Shown here: in pieces, positions 7,269-16,066 of the stretch
Layout of the letters: each line of letters begins with the position of its first letter
Numbering within the stretch: the first letter of the stretch is position 1
Source: Lachnospiraceae bacterium
GTDB taxonomy: Bacteria > Bacillota_A > Clostridia > Lachnospirales > Lachnospiraceae
Length of the DNA: 29,059 nucleotides
Assembly (NCBI GenBank): GCA_021770615.1
Contig: JAETQR010000041.1
Coordinates: 1 to 29,059, forward strand
Direction: 5' to 3'
Made by a program: the position numbers and the translations under genes
The notes under the pieces: generated by a model
What the model saw: the letters and a program-made list of their open reading frames with translations, nothing else
The model's database searches: none
Told to the model about the DNA's origin: nothing

Positions 7269-8117
7269 TCAGGCAAGATGATCATAAATCTTTTCTGCCT
7301 CATTTGTTCCCGCCCTCGCCGCAGCTGACAGTACGCGCTCGATCATCATTTCATCCTCTTCAAATATATCCGCTATCTCTGATGTCGTCATCCCTTTCGC
7401 CTGTTTCTTCATAATGAGAGTAATGAGGCAAAGCATTCTTCCTTCGTTCACTGCCCGCTCCAGTAATTCGCACATATTCGCTGCACCTCCTGTTTCACTC
7501 TTTAAGTAATCTACTCTGTTTGACAAATTTGTAAATCCATCTTTTGAAATATCCGGATCATTCGTATCTTTTATGAAACGCAACAATCTTGTTATCTCTT
7601 CCTCCTCTGCCGGATATTCAAGATTCGCATAAATTTCATGGACACCATTTTCCACCTGGCGGTCTGTTCCCTTTATCATCCGCACAATCTTTGTAAGCCC
7701 TGTCTTTACATGTAAAAAATCTTTTGCTGTAATAAAGATCAGATACAAGTCGGGCAATTCATCATAACTCATGCCACTCCCAAGACTCCGGCTGTCAATC
7801 CGGCTTTGGATAAAACGGGATCTCTTTAGATGATCTTCGTTCTCAGCAATCTGAATTTCTATGTTATACTGAACATTTTTCCGATCCTCTGCCCACACAT
7901 CCAATACTGAACCATGACCGTACAGATTACGATAACTCCGTTGTGGTTCCACCCGAAGCACCTTAAGATCACTTATTCCTGTCAAAATACGAAGCATATC
8001 CTGAACCGCCACGATATCCTCAAAAACAACAGAAGCAAGCAAATCACTGGTAAGGTTTAATTCTTGTATTTCCTCCAAATGACGCCGGTAATTCTGTATC
8101 CCTACTGCTTTTTCCAA
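7269..8117 (-). CDS. Rpn family recombination-promoting nuclease / PD-(D/E)XK transposase-like protein
   Basis: A 282-residue protein of the Rpn / PD-(D/E)XK family often labelled 'putative transposase'. The fold signature is visible: LNLTSDLLASVVFED at the N-terminus, then LDVWAED with the metal-binding Asp at residue 73, and YNIEIQ with Glu 87 and Gln 89. RSRFIQSRID follows, as is usual for the family. The C-terminal third (about 215-282) is helical with an HTH-like stretch MTTSEIADIFEEDEMMIERVL. E. coli Rpn proteins are DNA endonucleases that raise recombination; these genes are not shown to transpose themselves. The start is a TTG with GGGGGAG five bases upstream. No terminal inverted repeats flank it. 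Confidence 0.85.
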   Translation of the reverse strand: MEKAVGIQNYRRHLEEIQELNLTSDLLASVVFEDIVAVQDMLRILTGISDLKVLRVEPQRSYRNLYGHGSVLDVWAEDRKNVQYNIEIQIAENEDHLKRSRFIQSRIDSRSLGSGMSYDELPDLYLIFITAKDFLHVKTGLTKIVRMIKGTDRQVENGVHEIYANLEYPAEEEEITRLLRFIKDTNDPDISKDGFTNLSNRVDYLKSETGGAANMCELLERAVNEGRMLCLITLIMKKQAKGMTTSEIADIFEEDEMMIERVLSAAARAGTNEAEKIYDHLA

Positions 8118-8439
8118 CGCATCTCCCCCTTCTCGTGCAGGAAATGCAAAATATCTCCAGACATATAACTTAATGGCATCGCCCGGCTATGCCAGTTCTC
8201 TGTGTTCCACCGCACCTTATAAAAAAATGATTATGATTACAGCGGAAGAATAGAGCACATTTAGTTTATACAAATATACTATCATGAATATGTCCAGAAT
8301 TCAAGAAAAAAAGATAAAATTTTGTTATTCTGTTTTCCGTCTGCAAAAACATTATACCATGTTTACCGGGAGATGTAAACAACTATTTTCTGAAATAAAG
8401 AAATCTTCCTCTCTTTCATGGTCTTTTCCGCAATGCTCC
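8118..8439. other. 322-bp region between an Rpn gene and the M50 gene
   Basis: This holds the long leader and promoter of the Rpn gene read leftward. Inside the leader is a small hairpin TGGCAT/ATGCCA around 8187-8207, and a second weak promoter-like pair (TTGAAT and TAGTAT, 17 apart) near 8278-8306. I see no protein gene and no clear terminator after the M50 gene. Confidence 0.55.
8351..8379 (-). promoter_or_regulatory. Promoter of the Rpn gene, with an inverted repeat in the spacer
   Basis: On the minus strand TTTACA (8379-8374) and a perfect TATAAT (8356-8351) are 17 bases apart. The -35 box is one half of an inverted repeat GTTTAC-8-GTAAAC (8361-8380), which looks like a repressor operator placed over the promoter. 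The predicted leader to the TTG start is about 220 bases. Confidence 0.6.
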
Positions 8440-9582
8440 CTACTGCATCTCCTTCACACGATCAACAATCTCCAAAAGCTCTTTATCGCTCTCGATATCA
8501 CTTTCATAAGGATACGATGACGCACACGTTTCAAACTTTTCCTTTTGTATGGCAGCCAGTCTCTCCTCCTTTTTACCGAGCAGGGCATACGCATAGCCGG
8601 TGCGTATGACAGTGGGGAACTTGTCCATATGCTTCATAAATGCCTTTTGTTCCTTCGTCAGCAGGCTTTGGATCTTCTCCTCATCTCTGTCCCCGATCAG
8701 TTCACAGTAAAGCCGGTCACAGACAAGCAGCTTTTTATGCAGGCCGACAGTCGCCACCTCTTCCGAACACAGTTTATCAATCAGTAAAACTGCTTCATCA
8801 AATTTATGCTCATCCATCAGACGGTTTTCACAAAGTACTGCGATGACCGATGTAATACTATTATCCAGTTTATCCTCATCCGGGACAACAAACCATTCCC
8901 CGGGCATATCCTTGAGTCGGACTCCCTCTGTGATCTTCTCATGTACTTTCATTTGCAGCCAGAACGCATACATCGCCGTCTTCGATCGCCAAATACAGAT
9001 TGTGTTGTATCCATCATTATTGATCATCCCTAACCGCATCGGGATCCCGTTGATCAGACCAATACCTGTTCCCACAACGACCATGAGTTTGATACCGGTT
9101 GATAAATATGGAATATCCGCATAGATAAAATACAAGCCGGCAAAGATCAGAACAGAAAGGATATTCATAAACGTCCCGCCCAGATTATACAGGACAAACG
9201 GCATCTTTCCATCTATGAGATCCGGCGGGCACATCACGCACTGTCCACCTGTCCCTGCGATCGACATCTTGCAAAATTTAAGTTTTCCTTCTTTTTTTAA
9301 CAGCATCCGGCTGCCGATCCGGAAAGAAGAAAAACGATAACCCGTTAAAAGCCCAAACACAAGATGTCCCGCTTCATGGATGATCGTCTGCAAAATTACG
9401 ATCATATACAGAAGAAAGAGCATGAAACACATAAGAAAGAGATGTTCTCCCACAGACATGTCACGCTCTGAAAAAGAATCTGTGCCTCTGGAGATCAAGA
9501 AACCGCATAGCCCTCCGATCAACAAATAATATAATATAAGTAAATACTTTCCTTTATCCCTCTTTGGAGTCTTCTTATGCAT
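8440..9582 (-). CDS. M50 (site-2 protease-like) membrane metallopeptidase
   Basis: A 380-residue integral-membrane zinc protease. A first membrane segment covers about residues 12-30; the next carries the zinc-binding HEAGH (69-73). The later GGTFMN (135-140) and the NGIP...NNDG segment (178-191) match the conserved NxxP and DG parts of the S2P core, with Asp 190 as the likely third zinc ligand, so the active site appears complete. The C-terminal half (about 215-380) is a soluble helical region, possibly TPR-like. The ATG at 9582 overlaps the last eight bases of scpB and has GGGGGGA upstream, indicating translational coupling. Its substrate is unknown; S2P enzymes usually cleave membrane-bound regulators. 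Confidence 0.85.
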   Translation of the reverse strand: MHKKTPKRDKGKYLLILYYLLIGGLCGFLISRGTDSFSERDMSVGEHLFLMCFMLFLLYMIVILQTIIHEAGHLVFGLLTGYRFSSFRIGSRMLLKKEGKLKFCKMSIAGTGGQCVMCPPDLIDGKMPFVLYNLGGTFMNILSVLIFAGLYFIYADIPYLSTGIKLMVVVGTGIGLINGIPMRLGMINNDGYNTICIWRSKTAMYAFWLQMKVHEKITEGVRLKDMPGEWFVVPDEDKLDNSITSVIAVLCENRLMDEHKFDEAVLLIDKLCSEEVATVGLHKKLLVCDRLYCELIGDRDEEKIQSLLTKEQKAFMKHMDKFPTVIRTGYAYALLGKKEERLAAIQKEKFETCASSYPYESDIESDKELLEIVDRVKEMQ

Positions 9583-10219
9583 CGTCTTCCCCCCACAATC
9601 TCTCTTCCGGCCGGATATCGGATCCTGTATCATTGGCAGGCATCTCCCCGCTCTCCTGCAGTTCACGCATCACTTCCCGCTCAGCCTCCTCTTTAAAACT
9701 GTCGATCGTCTCCTGATTTAAAATCGGAAGCTCCTCAAGTGACTCAATCCCAAAATACCTCAAAAATTCTTCCGTAGTGGCAAATAAGATCGGGCGTCCC
9801 GGGGCGTCCAGACGTCCTGTCTCGCAGATCAAACCGTACTCGATCAGCTTATTGACTGCATGGTCACATTTTACTCCTCTTATCTTCTCGATCTCAAGCC
9901 TTGTGATCGGCTGTTTGTACGCTACGATCGAGAGCGTCTCAAGCATTACATCGGTGAGTACATGCTTCTTCGGAACGTGAGCCACCTTGATCAGATACTC
10001 ATACATTTCCGGCTTCGTACAGAGCTGAAAAGAGCCATCGAGCTCAATGATCCGGATTCCACGGTCCTCTTCCTCATATTTTGTCATCATATTCCGGATC
10101 AGGCGCCTGACCGTATCATCATCATGTTCCACCGCCGCTGCGATCCGCTCTACTTCCACCGCTTCGCCCATTGTAAATAAGACAGCTTCGATCACCGCCT
10201 CTAATTCTTTTATGTTCAA
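9575..10219 (-). CDS. scpB: Segregation and condensation protein B
   Basis: A 214-residue ScpB, the dimeric winged-helix subunit that binds ScpA in the SMC-ScpAB chromosome organising complex. The conserved core is AVIEAVLFTMGEAVEVERIA at the start, then LETLSIVAYKQPITRLEIE and IRGVKCDHAVNKLIEYGLI, followed by GRPILFATTEEFLRYFGI. An acidic C-terminal tail follows. Length is normal. It stands 45 bases after scpA in the same transcription unit and overlaps the start of the M50 gene. Confidence 0.96.
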   Translation of the reverse strand: MNIKELEAVIEAVLFTMGEAVEVERIAAAVEHDDDTVRRLIRNMMTKYEEEDRGIRIIELDGSFQLCTKPEMYEYLIKVAHVPKKHVLTDVMLETLSIVAYKQPITRLEIEKIRGVKCDHAVNKLIEYGLICETGRLDAPGRPILFATTEEFLRYFGIESLEELPILNQETIDSFKEEAEREVMRELQESGEMPANDTGSDIRPEERLWGEDDA

Positions 10220-10264
10220 AATCCGTTCCTCTCTTTCCGCCAGCTCTGTAATTCCAGACTGTCT

Positions 10265-11020
10265 TTATCCCTGCCCCTCTTCTTTGTATGTGATCAGTAT
10301 ATCATCAAAAATATTTTTCTGGACGATCGAAAGTTTCCCTACTTTCATCATCTCCAGAATACCAAGAAATGTCACAATAACATATGTTTTTCCCGAACCA
10401 TTTTCTAACATCTTCCGGAAGCTGAATGTCTTATGTTTCTTCGCATAATCCTCAAGAAATACAATGTGGTCTTCCAGACTGATCTCCTCTTTCTCGATCT
10501 CGCCAAACTTACTGCGGATCGGATCGATCTTGTCCACCTGTTTTTTCATAACAGAGTTAAAAATTCCCTGCAGCTTCGCCAGCGTTACATCACTTAATAA
10601 TTCTTCAATCGGCACATCCTCTTTAAAATCACGGATCTCATCCGGGATAGACGGTTCTTTAAAGATCATTCTTCCCGCATCGATCTGCCGGTCTTTTAGT
10701 TCAAACGAGGCGTATTTATACATTTTATACTCCAGGATCCGTTCCACCAGTTCCTGTCTTGGATCCTCATATTCTTCTTCCTCCTCTTCCTCCGGCGGAA
10801 GAAGCATTTTGGATTTGATACGGACGAGCGTCGCCGCCATAACAAGAAATTCGCTCATTACATCCATATCCCTTGTTTCCATCTGCTTTATGTAATCCAG
10901 ATACTGCTCCGTAATAAGAACAATAGGAATATCATAAATATCCACTTTGTTTTTCTCGATCAAATGTAAAAGCAGATCCAACGGTCCCTCAAAGACCTCC
11001 AGCTTGACCGGTATTCCCAT
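10265..11020 (-). CDS. scpA: Segregation and condensation protein A (kleisin)
   Basis: A 251-residue kleisin that bridges SMC heads and binds ScpB, needed for chromosome condensation and segregation. The N-terminal FEGPLDLLLHLIEKNKVDIYDIPI is diagnostic and contacts the SMC neck. The middle is acidic with a run of Glu (PPEEEEEEEYEDP, about residues 95-108). The C-terminal winged helix contains VTFLGILEMMKVGKLSIVQ. Length matches the family. A good promoter lies about 60 bases upstream, making scpA the first gene of a three-gene unit. Confidence 0.96.
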   Translation of the reverse strand: MGIPVKLEVFEGPLDLLLHLIEKNKVDIYDIPIVLITEQYLDYIKQMETRDMDVMSEFLVMAATLVRIKSKMLLPPEEEEEEEYEDPRQELVERILEYKMYKYASFELKDRQIDAGRMIFKEPSIPDEIRDFKEDVPIEELLSDVTLAKLQGIFNSVMKKQVDKIDPIRSKFGEIEKEEISLEDHIVFLEDYAKKHKTFSFRKMLENGSGKTYVIVTFLGILEMMKVGKLSIVQKNIFDDILITYKEEGQG

Positions 11021-11080
11021 GCTCTTCCCTTCCTCTCAATTTCTTGTCTGCAGGTTCCTGCCAAAAAACCTACGTACTCT

Positions 11081-11109
11081 AGTATAACTTATTTTGGTAA
11101 TTCAATCAA
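11081..11109 (-). promoter_or_regulatory. Promoter of scpA-scpB-M50
   Basis: On the minus strand TTGATT (11109-11104) and TATACT (11086-11081) are 17 bases apart. The -35 box overlaps the stop codon of the upstream metallophosphoesterase gene. The predicted start is near 11074, about 55 bases before the scpA ATG. Confidence 0.65.
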
Positions 11110-11936
11110 GAAAGATTTATGACAGAAATCTCCGGCCGGTTAAAGAAACGCAGCCGGATATGATGGGTTCCAAGCCCCCTTGACAGAACCATATAACAAT
11201 CCTTTTCGCGGAAAAGCCCGGAATCATATTTCGGAAATAACCGGAGGGACGGATCGATCACACCGCCGAGCAGCGGAAACTTCGCGATTCCACCATGCAC
11301 ATGTCCCGACAGCACAAGATCTGCCCCCCATTCACGGTATACCGGAAAATATTCCGGGTTATGCGCCAGCAGGATACAGATTTCTCCCTCTCTGGCAGGC
11401 CCAAGCATCGTTCCCACATCCTGTGAAGTAAAATCCCTTTTCTGCCAGAATTTATGATAAAAAAATTCACCGATATTCAGGCCATAAACGCCAAGACTGC
11501 AACCCTTCAGGAAAATAGAGCAATACTCGTTATCCAGCCAGAACACTCCTTCCTTTATCAGCTTGGACGTATACTCCTCATACCCTTCCATCCGTATTTC
11601 GTGATTTCCCGGCGCATAATAAACCGGACACACGGAAAGCAGTTCCTTACACAAAGCAAGGCAAGAGTCCATCCCCTTGCCGTTTTTTACTGTCATATCA
11701 CCCGCTATGCAGATCATATCAGGCTTTTGTTCTTTTATTTTCCGGATCAGTTTTCGATTTCCCTTCCCAAAGGTATTTGCATGAAGATCCGCCAGCATAA
11801 CGATCCGGACACTCTCCTCCTGTGCCCGCCCCATACTGATCTGGTAATGTTCTGTTTTCAACATATGATTGGAACAATACCCATACAGAAGCAGTCCCAT
11901 GATACATGCCGCCAAAACAGTTATAACTACTATCAT
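11106..11936 (-). CDS. Membrane-anchored metallophosphoesterase
   Basis: A 276-residue calcineurin-like phosphoesterase. Residues ~2-19 are a hydrophobic anchor, so the catalytic domain is probably outside the membrane or at its surface. All family motifs are present in order: MLADLH (Asp 50, His 52), AGD (Asp 80), GNHE (Asn 111, His 112), LLAHNPEY and GHVHGG, which together bind two metal ions. The layout matches YkuE / YaeI-like enzymes, some of which are proposed to act on lipid-linked phosphates; the substrate here is unknown. It follows the Na/Pi cotransporter gene by 16 bases and is most likely co-transcribed with it. Confidence 0.88.
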   Translation of the reverse strand: MIVVITVLAACIMGLLLYGYCSNHMLKTEHYQISMGRAQEESVRIVMLADLHANTFGKGNRKLIRKIKEQKPDMICIAGDMTVKNGKGMDSCLALCKELLSVCPVYYAPGNHEIRMEGYEEYTSKLIKEGVFWLDNEYCSIFLKGCSLGVYGLNIGEFFYHKFWQKRDFTSQDVGTMLGPAREGEICILLAHNPEYFPVYREWGADLVLSGHVHGGIAKFPLLGGVIDPSLRLFPKYDSGLFREKDCYMVLSRGLGTHHIRLRFFNRPEISVINLS

Positions 11937-11952
11937 AAAAATCCTGCCTTAT

Positions 11953-13590
11953 TTATAATTCCTCATCGTCCTGCTCTGCAAAAGCAATGTTTGTACCGTG
12001 GTCAGCTACCCTTTCCAGATTACTGAGAAGATCTGTAAATATCATCGCAGCGTGAGGCTCACATTTGTTGTTTGCCAGACGGTGAACATGCTTTTTCTGA
12101 AGTTTCTTTTCCATTTTGTCGATTTCATTTTCCAACTTCAAAATATCTTCCGCATGTGTTTCATCTCCCGACACAAACATATTAATGGAAAACTTAAGAA
12201 GCTCTGTAACTTTCTCAAACATTTCCCTCAGTTCGTTCTGTGCCTTTTTCGTAAATTTTAAATCATTCGACATTGTCGTTTTCGCAAAATCTGCAATGTT
12301 TTCCGCATGGTCACCGATCCGCTCGATGTCATTTACAACATGAAACATCGCACCGAGCTGCTTGCGGTCCTGGATCGGAAGGGACAACTGGTTTACCTCC
12401 ACGAGATAATTCGATATCTCCGTGTTCAGATAATCAATGACTTTTTCCTTTTTATAAACTTCCTCCAATGATTCTTCATTCTTGTTCAAAAGAGCATCCA
12501 TCGAACGCGCCAGATTGTTCACCGCCATCGTACCCATACGTTCCACCTCGCTGACTGCCTGCGGAAGTGCCGTCGTAAGATTGAAGATCGTATGCTTTCC
12601 GATAAATTTCAGTTCCATTCCGTGAACCTCTTCATCCTCACCCGGTACGAGAAGATAAGAGAGGCGGATCAAAAGCTTACTGCATGGGAACAGAACGATC
12701 ACCTGGAAAATCTTAATGATCGTATTGATATTCGCGACATCACGTCCCGCACGGATTCCGGCATTTGCTGTGGAAGCCGTAAGACCATGGATCGCCGCCA
12801 TGATGCCGTCTCCCCAGAGTCCCAAAAGCGCCATGACAATGATCAGACCGATCACATTAAACGACAAATGGATCATTGCTGCGCGTTTCGCATTTTTGGT
12901 TCCGCTCAGGCTGGCTAAGAAAGCCGAACCACAGGCGCCGATGTTACATCCCATGATCACATAATAACATATATTCAGATCCATCAGTCCTGACGAGGCA
13001 AGAACAATAAGGATACCGACCGAAGCCGATGCACTCTGTAAAATGGACGTCGCTAAAAATCCGATGAGTACTGCAAGAAATGGATTCGTCAGGCTTCCAA
13101 ACATGTTCTTGATCGCTGCCACCTCATTTAACTGATCCACAGAAGAAGACAGCGTGGACATGCCAAAAAATAATACACCAAATCCAAGCAAAACTTCACC
13201 GACCCGTTTTATCATCGGCTTTTTCATAAACATGACCATGACCACGCCAACGATGATAAAGATCGGCGCAACCGCATCCAGTTTGAAAGAAACGAGCTGG
13301 CCTGTCACCGTCGTACCAATATTGGCTCCCATGATCACACCGACAGACTGTGACAAATTCATAAGCCCGCTGTTTACAAAGCTGACGACAAGTACTGTCG
13401 TAGCATTGGAAGATTGTATGATCCCTGTAAACACAATACCAAGTAAAAGTCCCATAAAAGGATTTGTCGTCAATTTCTCAAGTATGGTACGCATCTTTCC
13501 GCCGGCAACTTTCTGAAGTCCGTCGCTCATAAGCTGCATTCCATATAAAAACAAACCAACTCCCGCCATGATCTGTAGTGCTAATTCCAT
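11953..13590 (-). CDS. Na+/phosphate cotransporter with C-terminal PhoU-like domain
   Basis: A 545-residue protein of the NptA/YjbB (PNaS) family, importing or exporting phosphate with sodium. The two inverted transport repeats are visible: GIIQSSNATTVLVVSFV and MGANIGTTVTGQL in the first, ATSILQSASASVGILIVLA and MGCNIGACGSAFLAS in the second. Residues from about 340 to the end form helical PhoU-like repeats with the characteristic NDIERIGDHAENIADFA and NLERVADHGTNIAFAE. The ATG at 13590 has AGGAG five bases upstream; an upstream in-frame ATG lacks one. The PhoU fusion suggests its activity is controlled by phosphate status. Confidence 0.93.
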   Translation of the reverse strand: MELALQIMAGVGLFLYGMQLMSDGLQKVAGGKMRTILEKLTTNPFMGLLLGIVFTGIIQSSNATTVLVVSFVNSGLMNLSQSVGVIMGANIGTTVTGQLVSFKLDAVAPIFIIVGVVMVMFMKKPMIKRVGEVLLGFGVLFFGMSTLSSSVDQLNEVAAIKNMFGSLTNPFLAVLIGFLATSILQSASASVGILIVLASSGLMDLNICYYVIMGCNIGACGSAFLASLSGTKNAKRAAMIHLSFNVIGLIIVMALLGLWGDGIMAAIHGLTASTANAGIRAGRDVANINTIIKIFQVIVLFPCSKLLIRLSYLLVPGEDEEVHGMELKFIGKHTIFNLTTALPQAVSEVERMGTMAVNNLARSMDALLNKNEESLEEVYKKEKVIDYLNTEISNYLVEVNQLSLPIQDRKQLGAMFHVVNDIERIGDHAENIADFAKTTMSNDLKFTKKAQNELREMFEKVTELLKFSINMFVSGDETHAEDILKLENEIDKMEKKLQKKHVHRLANNKCEPHAAMIFTDLLSNLERVADHGTNIAFAEQDDEEL

Positions 13591-13752
13591 TTTTACTCCT
13601 CTTTCCTCCCGGTGTATATCTCTTTCTTTTTGCATTCTGTAATAAATCACATGATTATACTTTAAACTATTTCTTACGTTTATACAAGAAAATTTTTCAT
13701 TATTCTACTACATTTTACCGTGATTTCTTATACTTTACACAGATTTTACATT

Positions 13753-15138
13753 TCAAAAAACATTCCGGCACAGGATTTCAAGTCCCTCCTGAAGTTCCCG
13801 GATCTCCTGGTTAGAAAAACCGATCAGAAAAGCCGGGATATGATCTGCGGGAATATCCTCGTAATATGCAGAGACCGGACGCAGATTGATCCCATATCTT
13901 GCGGCACGCTCAAGTATCATTTTCTCATCACATTTTTTTAAAAGCCTTGCGATCACATATAACCCTGCGTAATCTCCCGTAACAGTCACCTTATCGTTAT
14001 ATTTTTGCAAAATATGGATCACGGCATCGTGTTTTTCCTTATACTTTTTTCTCATCCGGTTCAAATGCTTTTCAAAGTATCCTTCATTGATAAAATCTGC
14101 CACGATCGCCTGATCCAGACGCGACACGGGGCAATTATAACCACCACATACCGTTTGAAAGCGCTCTACCAGATGATCCGGCAAAACCATATATCCCATC
14201 CGGAGAGCCGGACTGATCGACTTTGAAAATGTTCCGATATATATGACCTTCCCCCCTGCATCAATGCTCTGCAGCGCCGGGATCGGTTTCCCCCGGTAAC
14301 GGTATTCGCTGTCATGATCATCTTCGATGATATATCTTTCCGCCTTTTCATGCGCCCACTTAAGAAGCTGCTGGCGTCTGTCGATGGACATGACTGTCCC
14401 TAACGGAAACTGGTGGGATGGCGTGACATAACATAGATTAGTCTGTATATCCTCCAGCATAGCCGTATCGATTCCACCATCCTTTACCGGAATATTGATG
14501 ATTTTAAATCCGTTTGAGGATAATATATCCTTCGCCCTCACATACCCCGGCTCTTCAAAAACGATCTTTCTCTCCCCCCGGAACATAACGGCAAGAAGTT
14601 GCAGCAGATATCCGATCCCGGCTCCTATAATAACATTCCGGCTCTTACAGATGACTCCCCTTGAACCGTGGAGATAATCCGCCACTGCCTTTCTGAGAAT
14701 GAAATCCCCCCGGTAATCCCCCGCCATAAAGAGCTCTTTCTCACTAAGAACCTTTCTTCCGATCGATCGCCAGACCGAATAAGGAAAAGATTTCACATCG
14801 ACGGCGTCCGGATTAAAATCATATTTCCACACAGGATCCTTCTCCGGCTCCTCTCTTTCCTCCTCATTTTCACCGCCTGTAAACTGCTGGGTATACGTGA
14901 TCCGGTTCACAAAATATCCGGATTTCGGGCGGGAATAGACATATCCCTCCGCCATCAGCTGCTCATACGCCGTATCTACCGGGTTCCGGCTCACTGCCAG
15001 ATATTCTGCAAGTTCTCTGGCCGATGGCAGTTTCTGATCGCGGGTAAGCCTCCCTGCCATGATTTCTTCCTTAATATAAGAATAAATCTGATGATACATC
15101 GGCTCATCAGATTTACTGTTTAAAGAAAAGGTAAGCAT
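13753..15138 (-). CDS. MocR/PdxR-type GntR regulator fused to a PLP aminotransferase fold
   Basis: A 461-residue transcription factor of the MocR family. Residues ~10-80 are a GntR winged helix (EPMYHQIYSYIKEEI, LPSARELAEYLAVSRN, AYEQLMAEGYV). After a linker rich in Glu (~88-105) comes a class-I aminotransferase fold with IEDDHDSEYRY and the PLP lysine in GTFSKSISPALRMGY (Lys 306). PdxR regulators sense PLP and control its synthesis; GabR senses GABA plus PLP. Which ligand applies here is unknown, as no pdxST or gab genes are in the window. The gene starts 26 bases inside the end of ribF and closes the long rimP operon. Confidence 0.9.
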   Translation of the reverse strand: MLTFSLNSKSDEPMYHQIYSYIKEEIMAGRLTRDQKLPSARELAEYLAVSRNPVDTAYEQLMAEGYVYSRPKSGYFVNRITYTQQFTGGENEEEREEPEKDPVWKYDFNPDAVDVKSFPYSVWRSIGRKVLSEKELFMAGDYRGDFILRKAVADYLHGSRGVICKSRNVIIGAGIGYLLQLLAVMFRGERKIVFEEPGYVRAKDILSSNGFKIINIPVKDGGIDTAMLEDIQTNLCYVTPSHQFPLGTVMSIDRRQQLLKWAHEKAERYIIEDDHDSEYRYRGKPIPALQSIDAGGKVIYIGTFSKSISPALRMGYMVLPDHLVERFQTVCGGYNCPVSRLDQAIVADFINEGYFEKHLNRMRKKYKEKHDAVIHILQKYNDKVTVTGDYAGLYVIARLLKKCDEKMILERAARYGINLRPVSAYYEDIPADHIPAFLIGFSNQEIRELQEGLEILCRNVF

Positions 15139-16012
15139 TGTTTTTATCCTCCTCCATCTGTGCCATCAAGGCATCCATATCCGGAAATTTTTTCTCACTG
15201 CGCAAAAAAGCACACAATTCCACACATATATTTTTCCCATACAGATCCGAATCAAATCCCATGATATATGTCTCAGCCCCCGCCTGATTCGCTCCCGGGA
15301 TCGTCGGTTTAACCCCGATATTGGTAACTCCGTGATAAACGTGTCCATCGATACAGATCTGAGAAGCATAAACACCAAATGGCGGCAGAATTTTTTCGGA
15401 AGGAAGAATCTGGTTTGCCGTCGGCATATGAAACTTTCTTCCCCCGATCCGGTTTCCATGACACACCTCGCCATAGATCAGATACGGATGCCCAAGAAGA
15501 GCATTCACACGCTCGATGCTTCCGTTCTCTAATTCATAGCGGATCCTTGTGCTGCTCACCACATCTCCGTACATTCTCTTCTTAGGGAAAACATTCAGTT
15601 CATAACCGTATATAACACTGTTTTTCCTGAGAAATCCTACGTCTCCCTGCCTGTTATATCCAAAACGAAAATCCTCCCCGACAGAGATCACTTTAGCGCC
15701 GCACTCTCCGACAAGTACCTTCTCCAAAAATACTTCCGGCGGCATATGGGACAACTCTTCATCAAACGGACAGTCAATATAGATATCGATCCCAAGTTTT
15801 TCTGCCACATACCGCTTCTCGGAAGAACTATATATACCCGGCACATCCCCAAAAGAAAATGTAAATAAAACCTTCTTTAATTTATCATACCGGCTGATGG
15901 AATCTGTCAATAGCCGGTGCCCGCTGTGCAGACCGTCAAATTTACCGATACAGACCGCTGTATCCGTCAGCGCAAAGGGCCTTTTTTCTAAAATCATCAT
16001 CGCAGCTACCAT
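15113..16012 (-). CDS. ribF: Bifunctional riboflavin kinase / FAD synthetase
   Basis: A protein of about 299 residues that phosphorylates riboflavin to FMN and adenylylates it to FAD. The N-terminal nucleotidyltransferase domain shows GKFDGLHSGHR (residues 23-33) and SSTRIR (153-158). The C-terminal kinase domain shows GGRKFHMPTAN (190-200) and TNIGVKPTI. The start could be the ATG at 16012 or the one at 16000; neither has a strong ribosome site, though GGGAAAGG is just upstream of the first. It follows truB in the order usual for Firmicutes. No FMN riboswitch was recognised. Its last 26 bases also encode the start of the MocR gene in another frame. Confidence 0.95.
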   Translation of the reverse strand: MVAAMMILEKRPFALTDTAVCIGKFDGLHSGHRLLTDSISRYDKLKKVLFTFSFGDVPGIYSSSEKRYVAEKLGIDIYIDCPFDEELSHMPPEVFLEKVLVGECGAKVISVGEDFRFGYNRQGDVGFLRKNSVIYGYELNVFPKKRMYGDVVSSTRIRYELENGSIERVNALLGHPYLIYGEVCHGNRIGGRKFHMPTANQILPSEKILPPFGVYASQICIDGHVYHGVTNIGVKPTIPGANQAGAETYIMGFDSDLYGKNICVELCAFLRSEKKFPDMDALMAQMEEDKNNAYLFFKQ

Positions 16013-16066
16013 GCCTTTCCCACACCGGACAATGCGGATCTTAACCCGACATCCGGCTGTGGCGTA

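Noticed and set aside
7269..8117. Insertion sequence around the Rpn gene
   Set aside because: Despite the 'transposase' label of the family, no terminal inverted repeats or target duplications flank it, and it has its own promoter. The same applies to 23494-24450.
16012..16066. FMN riboswitch before ribF
   Set aside because: The truB-ribF spacer is only about 54 bases, too short for this aptamer, and shows none of its conserved segments.
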